DNA of 64,000 nt, taken from Tahibacter amnicola (lineage in GTDB: Bacteria > Pseudomonadota > Gammaproteobacteria > Xanthomonadales > Rhodanobacteraceae). The notes below the pieces were generated by a model, which searched no databases, was not told where the DNA came from, and saw nothing but the letters and a program-made list of their open reading frames with translations. Shown here in pieces: positions 25,523-33,120 of this stretch (positions are counted from its first letter, which is position 1; the number at the start of each line of letters is the position of its first letter). A program made the position numbers and the translations under genes. Location: the NCBI RefSeq assembly GCF_025398735.1, contig NZ_CP104694.1, positions 2,939,001 to 3,003,000 on the forward strand, read 5' to 3'.

Positions 25523-26098
25523 ATGGCTGACTCGCTGCGCGACCAACTGCTAAAAAGTGGATTGGTCCAGAAATTGAAGGTGGAGGCCAAGCCGGCACCC
25601 AAGCCCGCCTCGCGCCCCGCCGGTTCAGGTAAACCCCACCACCACAAACCCGGCAACCCGGCGCAGGGCAATAACAAGCCAGCCGGCCCACGGAGCGGCG
25701 AGCCGGATCTGGCCCAGGCCTATGCGCTGCGGGCAAAAACCGAGCGTGAAGAACGTGACCGTGCCCAGCGCGAAGCCGAGCAGCGCGCCCGGGAGAAGCG
25801 GGAGCGCAAGGAAAAGGTCGCGGCGCTGCTGCAGGGCAAGACCCTCAACGTGGCGGACGCCGAACATCCGCGCCACTTCCCCCATGGCGGGAAGATCCGG
25901 CGTATCTATTGCACGTCGGACCAGCTGGCCCAGGTCAACAAGGGCGAGCTGGCAGTCGTGCAGCAGGCGGGCCGCTACCTGCTGGTTACTGCCGATATCG
26001 CCCGCCAGATCGAGGCGCTCAATCCCGAGGCATTGGTGCTGCTCGTCGACCCGAATGCCCCGGCGGACGATGACGTGCCGGCCGATCTGATCTGGTAA
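25523..26098 (+). CDS. DUF2058 (YaiL-type) nucleoprotein-like protein
   Basis: A 191-residue, very basic protein starting MADSLRDQLLKSGLVQKLK. An unstructured Lys/Pro/His-rich stretch and an Arg/Glu-rich helix (EREERDRAQREAEQRAREK) precede the folded C-terminal part (HPRHFPHGGKIRRIYCT ... LVDPNAPADDDVPADLIW). This layout is that of the DUF2058 family, annotated elsewhere as a nucleoprotein or polynucleotide-associated enzyme regulator. The molecular role is unproven. Confidence 0.8.
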   Translation: MADSLRDQLLKSGLVQKLKVEAKPAPKPASRPAGSGKPHHHKPGNPAQGNNKPAGPRSGEPDLAQAYALRAKTEREERDRAQREAEQRAREKRERKEKVAALLQGKTLNVADAEHPRHFPHGGKIRRIYCTSDQLAQVNKGELAVVQQAGRYLLVTADIARQIEALNPEALVLLVDPNAPADDDVPADLIW

Positions 26099-26103
26099 AC
26101 CTC

Positions 26104-26133
26104 CCAGGCTTCGGGGCCAGCCCCGAAGCCTGG
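26104..26133 (+). terminator. Perfect 13-bp hairpin after the DUF2058 gene
   Basis: CCAGGCTTCGGGG and its exact complement flank the loop CCAG, six bases after the stop. No T-run follows, so it is either a terminator needing other factors or a 3'-end protecting structure. Confidence 0.5.
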
Positions 26134-26215
26134 CGGACGGGACGGGTGCGCCACGCGGAGCTGGCGAAATTGTCCAGCGGGAGCACAATAGCGCTGTCCC
26201 GGTCCGGAGGTTCCC

Positions 26216-27277
26216 ATGCGACCCCTCTTGTGCCTGGGCGCCGCCCTTGTCTGCGGCGCCGTCGCGGCATCACCGCCGCCGCGTTTTCCGCCCAATGCCG
26301 TCTGGCATCGCGATATCAGCGCCGCTCCGCTGCACCCTGATTCCGGCGCCATGCTCCAGTCCCTGTCCAACCTCGGTGGCTGGGGGAACGGCAACAAGTT
26401 CCAGATCGACCTGTCGCTCCATGTGCTCAATGATCCTGGCGGCACGGCGCCGATGATCGATATCGTTCCCAATCCGGAGGAGTACTACACGGGTGCCTGC
26501 GACAATCATGCGGACGCGGCGCGAACGTTTCCGTTACCGGCTGGCGGTGCGATCGAGGGGCAGAACGGGTACAGCTGCGACAACCTCTGTGCCGACGACA
26601 GTTGCGACGACTGCCACCTGCTGGTGGTGCGCGGACGCATCCTGTACGAGGCGTACAGCAGCAACGTCGTCAACAACACCCTGGTGACGCGCTGTGCCGT
26701 GCGCTGGGATCTTGACCGCGTCTATCCGCCGGAAGGACGCGGCGACCAGTGCACCAGCGCCGATGCCGCCGGTTTCCCCATCGCACCGCTCCTGTTCAAT
26801 GCCGACGAAGTGCAAGCGGCTGTCAACGCGAACGGCGATCTGGGGCATGCGATCCGGTTCATCCTGCCGAATCCGCGCATGGCAGCAGCGACGTTCGTGC
26901 ATCCGGCCACGCATGGCGGTGCGCCCAGCGGACCCAGTACGACGGTGCCGTACGGCGTGCGCATGCGGCTGAAATCCTCGTTCAACATGGCCAATTACAA
27001 CGCCGCCGGCAAAGTACTGCTGCGTACGATGCAGCGCTACGGCATCGTGTTGGCGGACGGCGGAAATATTGCGGTGACCGGCGAAAGCGACGCTTTCACC
27101 ACCGCGAAATGGGCCACCCTCGGCGTGACCACGGTGATGTTCAATCCCGGCGTCGGCAATCCGCCCGTGACGGTCAATGACTTCGAGATCATCCAGACGG
27201 GCGCGCGCATTCCGCTCACCTACAACTGCGTGCGGACTCCCGAAGACTTCCTCTTTATCGACCACTTCCAGTACTAG
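26216..27277 (+). CDS. Secreted protein of unknown function with LFxDxF C-terminal tail
   Basis: A 353-residue exported protein. It has a signal peptide (LLCLGAALVCGAVAA), then PPNAVWHRDISAAPLHPDS, which recalls secreted proteins of actinobacteria and xanthomonads whose function I do not know. A cysteine cluster is spaced CDNLCADDSCDDC, near residue 120. A later part (HATHGG-like segment to IVLADGGNIAVTGESD) suggests a folded catalytic or binding domain, but I cannot name it. The last residues FLFIDHFQY resemble the LFADGFE end of the exported protein at 35488-37275. GGAGG lies before the ATG. It is a single gene. Confidence 0.65.
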   Translation: MRPLLCLGAALVCGAVAASPPPRFPPNAVWHRDISAAPLHPDSGAMLQSLSNLGGWGNGNKFQIDLSLHVLNDPGGTAPMIDIVPNPEEYYTGACDNHADAARTFPLPAGGAIEGQNGYSCDNLCADDSCDDCHLLVVRGRILYEAYSSNVVNNTLVTRCAVRWDLDRVYPPEGRGDQCTSADAAGFPIAPLLFNADEVQAAVNANGDLGHAIRFILPNPRMAAATFVHPATHGGAPSGPSTTVPYGVRMRLKSSFNMANYNAAGKVLLRTMQRYGIVLADGGNIAVTGESDAFTTAKWATLGVTTVMFNPGVGNPPVTVNDFEIIQTGARIPLTYNCVRTPEDFLFIDHFQY

Positions 27278-27347
27278 GGCGAAACGCGCTGGCGCGGCCA
27301 GCCTGTTCAGGCCTTCCTGGCAATGGGGCAGAGGCGGGTGCCTCCGT

Positions 27348-28094
27348 CTAGAAATCCATGAAATAGCCGCCATTCACCGGGATGTTCGCGCCCGTGATGA
27401 AGCCCGATCCATCGTCCACCAGGAAATGGACGACACGGGCAATTTCCGCAGGTTCGCCCAGGCGGCCGACCGGGATGTCCGCGATGATCTGGTTGCGCAC
27501 GTCCTCGGGAATCTGCATCACCATCGCCGTGCGGCAGTAGCCCGGCGACACGCTGTTGACGGTTACGCCCTTGCGCGCGACTTCCCGCGCCAGGGCCATG
27601 GTGAATCCGTGCATGCCGGCCTTGGCGGCCGCGTAGTTGGTCTGGCCGAACTGGCCGGTCTGGCCGTTGACCGACGAGATGTTCACGATGCGGCCGAAGC
27701 CCCGCTGGCACATGCCTTCAACGACATTCCGGCACATGTTGAACACGCCGTCGAGGTTGACCGTCAGCACGCTGTGCCACTGATCGGCGGTCATCTTGCG
27801 CAGGGTCGTGTCGCGCGTAATGCCCGCTGCATTGACCAGGATGTCGATGCGGCCGTGCTGCTGCTCGATCTGGGCGACGAGGCCGGCGCAGGAGGCAAAA
27901 TCGGCAATGTCCAGCGGGACGAAGGCGATGCGGTCAGCCAGGTCGGTGGTTTCGGCCTGGAATGCGGCCAGCCGCTCGGGACGGGAGGCGAGGTCGGCGG
28001 CGATCACCTGGCAATCAGCGGCTGCCAGCTGCCGGCAGATTTCCGTGCCAAGACCACCAATACCGCCGGTCACCACTGCTACGCGTCGTGTCAT
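27348..28094 (-). CDS. phbB: Acetoacetyl-CoA reductase-like short-chain dehydrogenase (copy 1)
   Basis: A 248-residue short-chain dehydrogenase of the PhbB type, which reduces acetoacetyl-CoA to 3-hydroxybutyryl-CoA with NADPH. It shows GGIGGLGTE (cofactor loop), NAAGITRD, catalytic Ser in ISSVNGQTGQFGQ, YAAAK, and PVNGGYFMDF at the end. The start MTRRVAVVTGG fits the family; the longer frame is rejected. It lies downstream of phaR in the same direction and is a diverged paralogue of the gene at 28780-29520. The two differ in the first cofactor loop, so their substrates may differ. Confidence 0.82.
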   Translation of the reverse strand: MTRRVAVVTGGIGGLGTEICRQLAAADCQVIAADLASRPERLAAFQAETTDLADRIAFVPLDIADFASCAGLVAQIEQQHGRIDILVNAAGITRDTTLRKMTADQWHSVLTVNLDGVFNMCRNVVEGMCQRGFGRIVNISSVNGQTGQFGQTNYAAAKAGMHGFTMALAREVARKGVTVNSVSPGYCRTAMVMQIPEDVRNQIIADIPVGRLGEPAEIARVVHFLVDDGSGFITGANIPVNGGYFMDF

Positions 28095-28185
28095 GTGTTC
28101 CGCCCCCCGGGGAATTTGCAGGCGCAGCACATGACGCAGCGCAGCAACCGCGTCGCTCCACGGGCGACGCGTCACGAATCAGAAA

Positions 28186-28671
28186 TCAGGATTTGTCTTT
28201 GTTGCCGTTGCCACCGGGCTTGAGCGTGCCGGCGGCGGCATTGAGAAAGCCCTGTTGCAGGGACTTCCACATATCCATGTTGCGCTCGGTCAGATCGTTG
28301 AGCATCGACCAGGGCGTCTGGCCCATCATGGTATTGAGCTGGCTGCGGAACTGCTGCTGCTGGTCGAGGAAGACCTGCAGGCTGCGTTCGAGATAGCCAC
28401 CCATGAAGCCCTGCAGCGAATCCCCATAGAAGCGGATCACCTGCGAGAGGAGCTGGGTCGTGAACATGGGCTGGCCGCGCTCCTCGTGCTCCGCGATGAT
28501 CTGGAGCAGAACGGAGCGGGTCAGTTCTTCACCGGTCTTGGCATCACGGACTTCGAACTCCTCGCCGTCAACGACCAGCTGGCGAACCTCCTCCAGCGTG
28601 ATGTAGCTCGAGATTTCGGTGTCGTAGAGGCGACGGTTCGGATACTTCTTGATGACTCGGACTTGTGCCAT
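28186..28671 (-). CDS. phaR: Polyhydroxyalkanoate synthesis repressor PhaR
   Basis: A 161-residue DNA- and PHA-binding regulator. The N-terminal PHB/PHA accumulation domain begins VRVIKKYPNRRLYDTEISSY. The second domain includes LLSQVIRFYGDSLQGFMGGY. A Gln-rich helical stretch (VFLDQQQQFRSQ) probably gives granule binding. It represses phasin or synthase genes until PHA granules titrate it. It sits between the two phbB-type reductase genes, all on the minus strand, but no phaA or phaC is in the window. Confidence 0.92.
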   Translation of the reverse strand: MAQVRVIKKYPNRRLYDTEISSYITLEEVRQLVVDGEEFEVRDAKTGEELTRSVLLQIIAEHEERGQPMFTTQLLSQVIRFYGDSLQGFMGGYLERSLQVFLDQQQQFRSQLNTMMGQTPWSMLNDLTERNMDMWKSLQQGFLNAAAGTLKPGGNGNKDKS

Positions 28672-28742
28672 GCCGCAAACCTAGCACGGTATGCCGCGAC
28701 GCACCAGCCGCCTCCGGCAGGACCGTGAGCCCGCCGGCGAAG

Positions 28743-28765
28743 GTCCGGCGACAGGGTCGCCGGAC
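28743..28765 (-). terminator. Hairpin after the second phbB-type gene
   Basis: GTCCGGCGAC and GTCGCCGGAC form a perfect 10-bp stem with a three-base loop; a small CACCGG-TG-CCGGTG stem is adjacent at 28765-28778. There is no T-tract. It lies between phbB copy 2 and phaR. Confidence 0.45.
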
Positions 28766-28779
28766 ACCGGTGCCGGTGA

Positions 28780-29520
28780 TTACCAGCCCATGTAGTGGCC
28801 GCCGTTGATCGACATGTTGGCGCCCGTGATCCACGCCGCATCGTCCGGAATGAAGAAACCGACGGCATAGGCGATCTCCTCGGGCTTGCCGAGGCGGCCG
28901 ACGGGGATCTGAGCCGCGATCTTCGCACGCACTTCTTCGGGCACGGCCATCACCATCTCGGTGGCTACGTAGCCCGGCGATATGGTGTTGACGGTGATAC
29001 CAAACTTTGCGTTCTCCTGGGCCAGGGAGATGGTGAAGCCGTGCATGCCGGCCTTCGAGGCGGCGTAGTTGGCCTGGCCGTACTGGCCCTTCTGGCCGTT
29101 GATCGAGCTGATCTGGATGATACGGCCCCACTTGCGGTCACGCATGCCGTCGATGACCGGCCGCGTGACGTTGAAGCAGGAATTGAGGTTGGTATTGATG
29201 ACTTCCTGCCACTGCATGGCAGTCATCTTGTGGAAGGTCGTGTCGCGGGTGATACCGGCGTTATTGACCAGGATGTCCACCGGACCCAGTTGGTCGACCA
29301 CTTCCTTCACCATTGCTTCCGCGCCGGCCGGGTCGGACACATCGCCCGCCGCCAGGGCCACGTCCACACCGTCACGCTTGAGCGCTTCCTGCCACGCCGT
29401 CGCCTTGGCTTTGTCGCGATAGTTCGTCGCGACCTTGTGACCCATTGCTGCCAACTTGCGCACGATCGCCGTGCCGATTCCGCCCGTTCCGCCCGTAACC
29501 AAAGCCACGCGTGACGTCAT
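28780..29520 (-). CDS. phbB: Acetoacetyl-CoA reductase (copy 2)
   Basis: A 246-residue short-chain dehydrogenase close to canonical PhbB. It has GGTGGIGTAIVRKLA, NNAGITRDTTFHKM, ISSINGQKGQYGQANYAASK with the catalytic Ser, Tyr and Lys, and SINGGHYMGW at the end. It makes (R)-3-hydroxybutyryl-CoA for PHA. GGAG precedes the chosen ATG; four more codons are open upstream. It is followed by phaR, which may repress PHA genes including this one. Confidence 0.9.
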   Translation of the reverse strand: MTSRVALVTGGTGGIGTAIVRKLAAMGHKVATNYRDKAKATAWQEALKRDGVDVALAAGDVSDPAGAEAMVKEVVDQLGPVDILVNNAGITRDTTFHKMTAMQWQEVINTNLNSCFNVTRPVIDGMRDRKWGRIIQISSINGQKGQYGQANYAASKAGMHGFTISLAQENAKFGITVNTISPGYVATEMVMAVPEEVRAKIAAQIPVGRLGKPEEIAYAVGFFIPDDAAWITGANMSINGGHYMGW

Positions 29521-29594
29521 ATTCCGCTCCATGTTGTCGTTGGCATCCGCGCGGCGTTTTGCACACGCGGACTTCGGTCGATTCTACACAAGCA

Positions 29595-30497
29595 TCATTG
29601 CAGGGCATCTTGCGCCTGCACATCGCGCAGGGGCCGGGGTATCGCCTTGATTTCAAATCGATCAATTGCATCGCGCAGCACGCTTTCGGGGCTGCGGCAC
29701 AGTGTCGCTGCCGGCAGCGACACACCCAGGAACGCCAGGGCGGCGTGCAAGGCAGGCAGTGGATCGGAACCGTCGACGGGCCGCGAGCGATCCTGCTTGC
29801 TCAGTTTGCGGCCGTCCGGGCCCATCGCCAGCGGGAGGTGAAGGTAGGCCGGCTGCGGCAGCGCCAGAACCTCCTGCAGCCAGATCTGGCGTGGGGTCGA
29901 GTCGAGCAGGTCTGCACCCCGTACCACCTCGGTGATGCCCTGCGCCGCGTCGTCCACCACCACGGCCAGCTGGTAGGCGAAATAGCCCTCGACCCGACGG
30001 ATCACAAAATCGCCTACCTCCTGCGCCAGGTTCTGCCCGAACGGTCCGTACAGGACATCGTCAAACTGAACCCGGTGCTGCGGCACGCGGGCGCGCCACG
30101 CGGGGCGTCGTTCCGGGTCCGGGGCAGCCCTGCACGGGCCCTGGTGGAGACCGCCGCTGGCGGCCAGGTCGGTGCGGCTGCACCAGCAGGGGAAGGCCAC
30201 CCCCTGCGCCGTGAGCTGCTCCAGGGCCTGCGCATAGGCGACCTCGCGGTCGTGCTGCCACAGGACAGGCTCGTCCGAGGTCATTCCGAACGCTGCCAGG
30301 GTCGCCAGGATGTGATCCGCGGCCCCGGCGATCTCGCGAGGCGGATCGATGTCCTCTACCCGGATCAGCCAGGTGCCGCCGCAGGCGCGTGCGCGCAACC
30401 AGCTGCCGACCGCGGCAACCAGTGATCCAAAGTGAAGCTGGCCCGTCGGGGAGGGGGCGAAGCGCCCGCGATAGGGCGCGACCGGAGGAGATTTCAT
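29595..30497 (-). CDS. gluQ: Glutamyl-Q tRNA(Asp) synthetase
   Basis: A 300-residue truncated glutamyl-tRNA synthetase without the anticodon-binding domain. It charges the queuosine of tRNA-Asp with glutamate. The HIGH-like motif is FAPSPTGQLHFGSL and the KMSKS equivalent is RKLSKQD. Cysteines at CWCSR and GPCR fit the zinc site described for YadB. Unlike in many gammaproteobacteria it is not next to dksA; it is divergent from htpX. Confidence 0.92.
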   Translation of the reverse strand: MKSPPVAPYRGRFAPSPTGQLHFGSLVAAVGSWLRARACGGTWLIRVEDIDPPREIAGAADHILATLAAFGMTSDEPVLWQHDREVAYAQALEQLTAQGVAFPCWCSRTDLAASGGLHQGPCRAAPDPERRPAWRARVPQHRVQFDDVLYGPFGQNLAQEVGDFVIRRVEGYFAYQLAVVVDDAAQGITEVVRGADLLDSTPRQIWLQEVLALPQPAYLHLPLAMGPDGRKLSKQDRSRPVDGSDPLPALHAALAFLGVSLPAATLCRSPESVLRDAIDRFEIKAIPRPLRDVQAQDALQ

Positions 30498-30553
30498 GCG
30501 GCCGTCATGCTACGGAAGCGCAGCATTGGGTCAAGGCGACCCTGCCGGCGGGC

Positions 30554-30582
30554 CTTGATGAGGCGCCGGGGAAACCACATTA
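30554..30582 (+). promoter_or_regulatory. Sigma-32-like heat-shock promoter of htpX
   Basis: CTTGATG (30554-30560), a 14-base spacer and CCACATTA (30575-30582) match the sigma-32 consensus CTTGAAA / CCCCATnT at 5 of 7 and 6 of 7 defined positions. The start codon follows 38 bases later. htpX is a heat-shock gene in E. coli, which agrees. Confidence 0.5.
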
Positions 30583-30620
30583 CGGGGTCATCAAGTCCAT
30601 CGCGGAGCTGAGGGCTTTCC

Positions 30621-31481
30621 ATGCGAATTATCTTGTTCCTGGCGACCAATATCGCTGTACTGGCGCTGCTGACCATTGTCATCAAGCTGTTCGGGCTGGA
30701 TGCCGGCAGCACGCGCAACCTGCAGTCACTGCTGTTCATGGCCGCGATCCTCGGCATGGGCGGTTCGTTCATCTCGCTGGCGCTGTCCAAATGGATGGCC
30801 AAGAACGCTACCGGCGCGCATGTCATCACGCAGCCGCAGAACGAGGTCGAGGCGTGGCTCGTCGACACCGTGCGCCGTCACGCCCAGGGCGCCGGCATCG
30901 GCATGCCGGAAGTGGCCATCTACGAGGGCCCCGAAATGAATGCCTTTGCGACCGGCATGTCGAAGGACAACGCCCTGGTCGCCGTATCAACGGGCCTGCT
31001 GCGCAACATGGACCGGCAGGAGGTCGATGCCGTCCTGGGCCACGAAGTCAGCCACGTGGCAAATGGCGACATGGTGACGCTGGCGCTGCTGCAAGGCGTA
31101 CTCAATACGTTTGTCGTCTTCCTGGCACGAATCGTCGGTTCGATCGTCGACGGCTTCCTGCGGGGCGGTCGCGAAGAGGGCGGTACTGGCATCGGCTATT
31201 TCCTGACGGTGATCGTCGCGCAGATCGTCCTGGGTCTGTTCGCCACGATGATCGTCATGTGGTTCTCGCGTTTCCGTGAGTTCCGCGCCGACGCCGGCGG
31301 TGCGCGCCTGGCCGGCAAGGGCGCCATGATCGCCGCGCTGCAGCGCCTGGCGGACGGCCGGGGCGACAACACCTTGCCGAAGGAGATCTCGGCGTTCGGT
31401 GTATCGGGCAACTGGGGGCGCCTGTTCTCCAGTCACCCGCCGATCGAAGAGCGCATCGAAGCGCTGCGTCGGGCGGCGTAA
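30621..31481 (+). CDS. htpX: Membrane zinc protease HtpX
   Basis: A 286-residue M48-type inner-membrane metalloprotease for quality control of membrane proteins. Two N-terminal transmembrane segments ([20 protein letters not shown] and [19 protein letters not shown]) are followed by the zinc site [10 protein letters not shown], two more hydrophobic segments, and the third ligand in [13 protein letters not shown]. The C-terminal [14 protein letters not shown] is family-typical. A heat-shock-like promoter lies upstream and a terminator downstream. Confidence 0.95.
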   Translation: MRIILFLATNIAVLALLTIVIKLFGLDAGSTRNLQSLLFMAAILGMGGSFISLALSKWMAKNATGAHVITQPQNEVEAWLVDTVRRHAQGAGIGMPEVAIYEGPEMNAFATGMSKDNALVAVSTGLLRNMDRQEVDAVLGHEVSHVANGDMVTLALLQGVLNTFVVFLARIVGSIVDGFLRGGREEGGTGIGYFLTVIVAQIVLGLFATMIVMWFSRFREFRADAGGARLAGKGAMIAALQRLADGRGDNTLPKEISAFGVSGNWGRLFSSHPPIEERIEALRRAA

Positions 31482-31497
31482 CGCCCGGCGCGGGCGC

Positions 31498-31530
31498 AAC
31501 GGCCCCGGCCGCAATGGTCGGGGCCGTTTG
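31498..31530 (+). terminator. Terminator after htpX
   Basis: A 10-bp stem AACGGCCCCG / CGGGGCCGTT, the second arm running into a short T-rich end (TTTG). It also lies downstream of the convergent ADP-ribosylglycohydrolase and may serve both. Confidence 0.6.
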
Positions 31531-31543
31531 TCGGAGCAGCACG

Positions 31544-32641
31544 TCAGAACCCGGGATATTTGCCCCAGATCGCCTCGTTCAAGGCGGCATCACGGCTGTA
31601 CTCGCCGATATCCCAATCCCGGAACCGGGCCAGATCCAGGGCGATCTCCCGGATCACCTCGCGCAGTTCCAGGCGTTCCAGCCAGGGTGCGGGTATACCG
31701 GCCACACCGTGGATCAATCCGAGCAGGTTGCCGGCAATGGCGCCGGTGGAATCCGAGTCGCCGTCGTGATTGACGGCGATGACGACGCCCTCGCGAAAAT
31801 TGCCGGCCTTCAGAGCGCAATAGAGTGCGATGGCGAGTGCTTCCTCCGCGATCCAGCCCTGGCCTAGCTGTCCGATCGCGGACTCCGGCGGGAGGCTGGC
31901 ATCTGCCAGTGTCAGCGCCAACTGGATCGCGGCGCTGGTTTCTTCATGGCCGGTGTGGGTCGACAACACCGGCAGGGTCGCCGTGACAGCGGCGCGCAGT
32001 GGCGCGCCGTCGAGTAGCAGGAGCACCAGCATTGCCAGCACGCCGGCGGAATAACGGCCGGTCGGGTGGCCATGTGTCAGCCCGGCGAGTTCGGCGCCCA
32101 AGGCGAATGCCTTTTCCGGGCTCACCTGCCAGCCCAGCTGGTGCGCGAACAACCCCACCGGTGCCACGCGCATGACGCCGCCGCAGCCCTTGCTGCTGTT
32201 GAACGCCGCCTCGCCGAGCTGGCGCATTGACCGTAAGGCGCACAGGCACGTGTTCCCCGGCGCGCGTCGCGCGTGCAGGGCCGGATGCTGCACCAGCCAG
32301 CCGGATTCGAGGTGGTGGGCCAGAGGAGCCTGCTCGCCCTGGGTGTGCAGCCAACGCAGATAAGCGTTGGCGGTCACGCCGGCATGCGTGGTGATCCCCT
32401 TGAAGCAACCGCGGACCCACGCCCGCAGCAGCCCTTCGGCGGTGAACAGTGTCATCTGGGTGTCGTCGGTGATCAGCGCCATGCCGTCGGCGGCTGGTTC
32501 CAGCTCCGTGATACCGGCAATGCCATACCGTTCACGGATCTGGGCGCGGTTCAGAAACTCGACCGGCGCACCGAGCGCGTCGCCCACGGCGCCGCCGAGC
32601 AGGCAGCCGACGTAGCTGTCGGTATTAGGCGTTGCGCTCAT
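31544..32641 (-). CDS. ADP-ribosylglycohydrolase family protein
   Basis: A 365-residue DraG/ARH-type hydrolase that removes ADP-ribose from proteins or small molecules using two metal ions. The first metal motif is GGAVGDALGAPVEF with TDDTQMTLFT; the second is NHDGDSDSTGAIAGNLLG. It is predicted to be cytoplasmic. No ADP-ribosyltransferase is adjacent, so the substrate is unknown. It is divergent from the ArsR gene across about 150 bases. Confidence 0.88.
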   Translation of the reverse strand: MSATPNTDSYVGCLLGGAVGDALGAPVEFLNRAQIRERYGIAGITELEPAADGMALITDDTQMTLFTAEGLLRAWVRGCFKGITTHAGVTANAYLRWLHTQGEQAPLAHHLESGWLVQHPALHARRAPGNTCLCALRSMRQLGEAAFNSSKGCGGVMRVAPVGLFAHQLGWQVSPEKAFALGAELAGLTHGHPTGRYSAGVLAMLVLLLLDGAPLRAAVTATLPVLSTHTGHEETSAAIQLALTLADASLPPESAIGQLGQGWIAEEALAIALYCALKAGNFREGVVIAVNHDGDSDSTGAIAGNLLGLIHGVAGIPAPWLERLELREVIREIALDLARFRDWDIGEYSRDAALNEAIWGKYPGF

Positions 32642-32734
32642 CGGGGAAGGGCCCCGGATGCCTGCGGCGAGTGGTTGCTGTGCACGCCGGCGAGCCTGCG
32701 TCGACCTGCCGTCTTTCCGCTTACCGGTGCCGGG

Positions 32735-32784
32735 TTGACAATGTCCGCGCAGTCACGAATCATTTAACTAATTCCCTAACTGAT
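32735..32784 (+). promoter_or_regulatory. Promoter and candidate ArsR operator
   Basis: A perfect -35 TTGACA (32735-32740), a 17-base spacer and AATCAT (32758-32763). Just downstream are two near-identical octamers, TAACTAAT (32765-32772) and TAACTGAT (32777-32784), 12 bases apart, in an AT-rich island. They cover the expected transcription start and suit an autorepressor. Confidence 0.5.
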
Positions 32785-32793
32785 GAACTGCCC

Positions 32794-33120
32794 GTGGACA
32801 AGGTATTTGAAGCCCTCGCTTCGACAGCCCGGCGCAAGATTCTGGCTTACCTGAATCAGGGTGAGCTCAGCGCCGGGGAAATCGCCGAACGCTTCGACTT
32901 CAGCAAGCCGGCGCTTTCCGGCCATCTTCGCATTCTTGAAGAGGCCGGGCTCATCACCCGCGAGAAACGCGGACAGTTCGTGTTCTTCAAGCTGGTTCCG
33001 GAGCGGCTGGCAAACACCATATTCGCCTGGGCGGCGGAAGTCTGCCCGGTGGCCGGCCCGCTCAAGCGCGAGAGCCGCGCCCGGGCCCGCTCGAAGAAAC
33101 TGCGCGAGGAAGGGCAATGA
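32794..33120 (+). CDS. ArsR/SdpR-type winged-helix repressor
   Basis: A 108-residue regulator from the GTG at 32794. VDKVFEALASTARRKILAYL and LSAGEIAERFDFSKPALSGH give a compact ArsR winged helix close to SdpR-type autorepressors. It has no metal-binding cysteine pair in the recognition region. The open frame extends 54 codons further up, but that part crosses the promoter and is not protein-like. Its stop overlaps the next gene start (ATGA), so the pair is one operon. The ligand is unknown. Confidence 0.8.
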   Translation: MDKVFEALASTARRKILAYLNQGELSAGEIAERFDFSKPALSGHLRILEEAGLITREKRGQFVFFKLVPERLANTIFAWAAEVCPVAGPLKRESRARARSKKLREEGQ

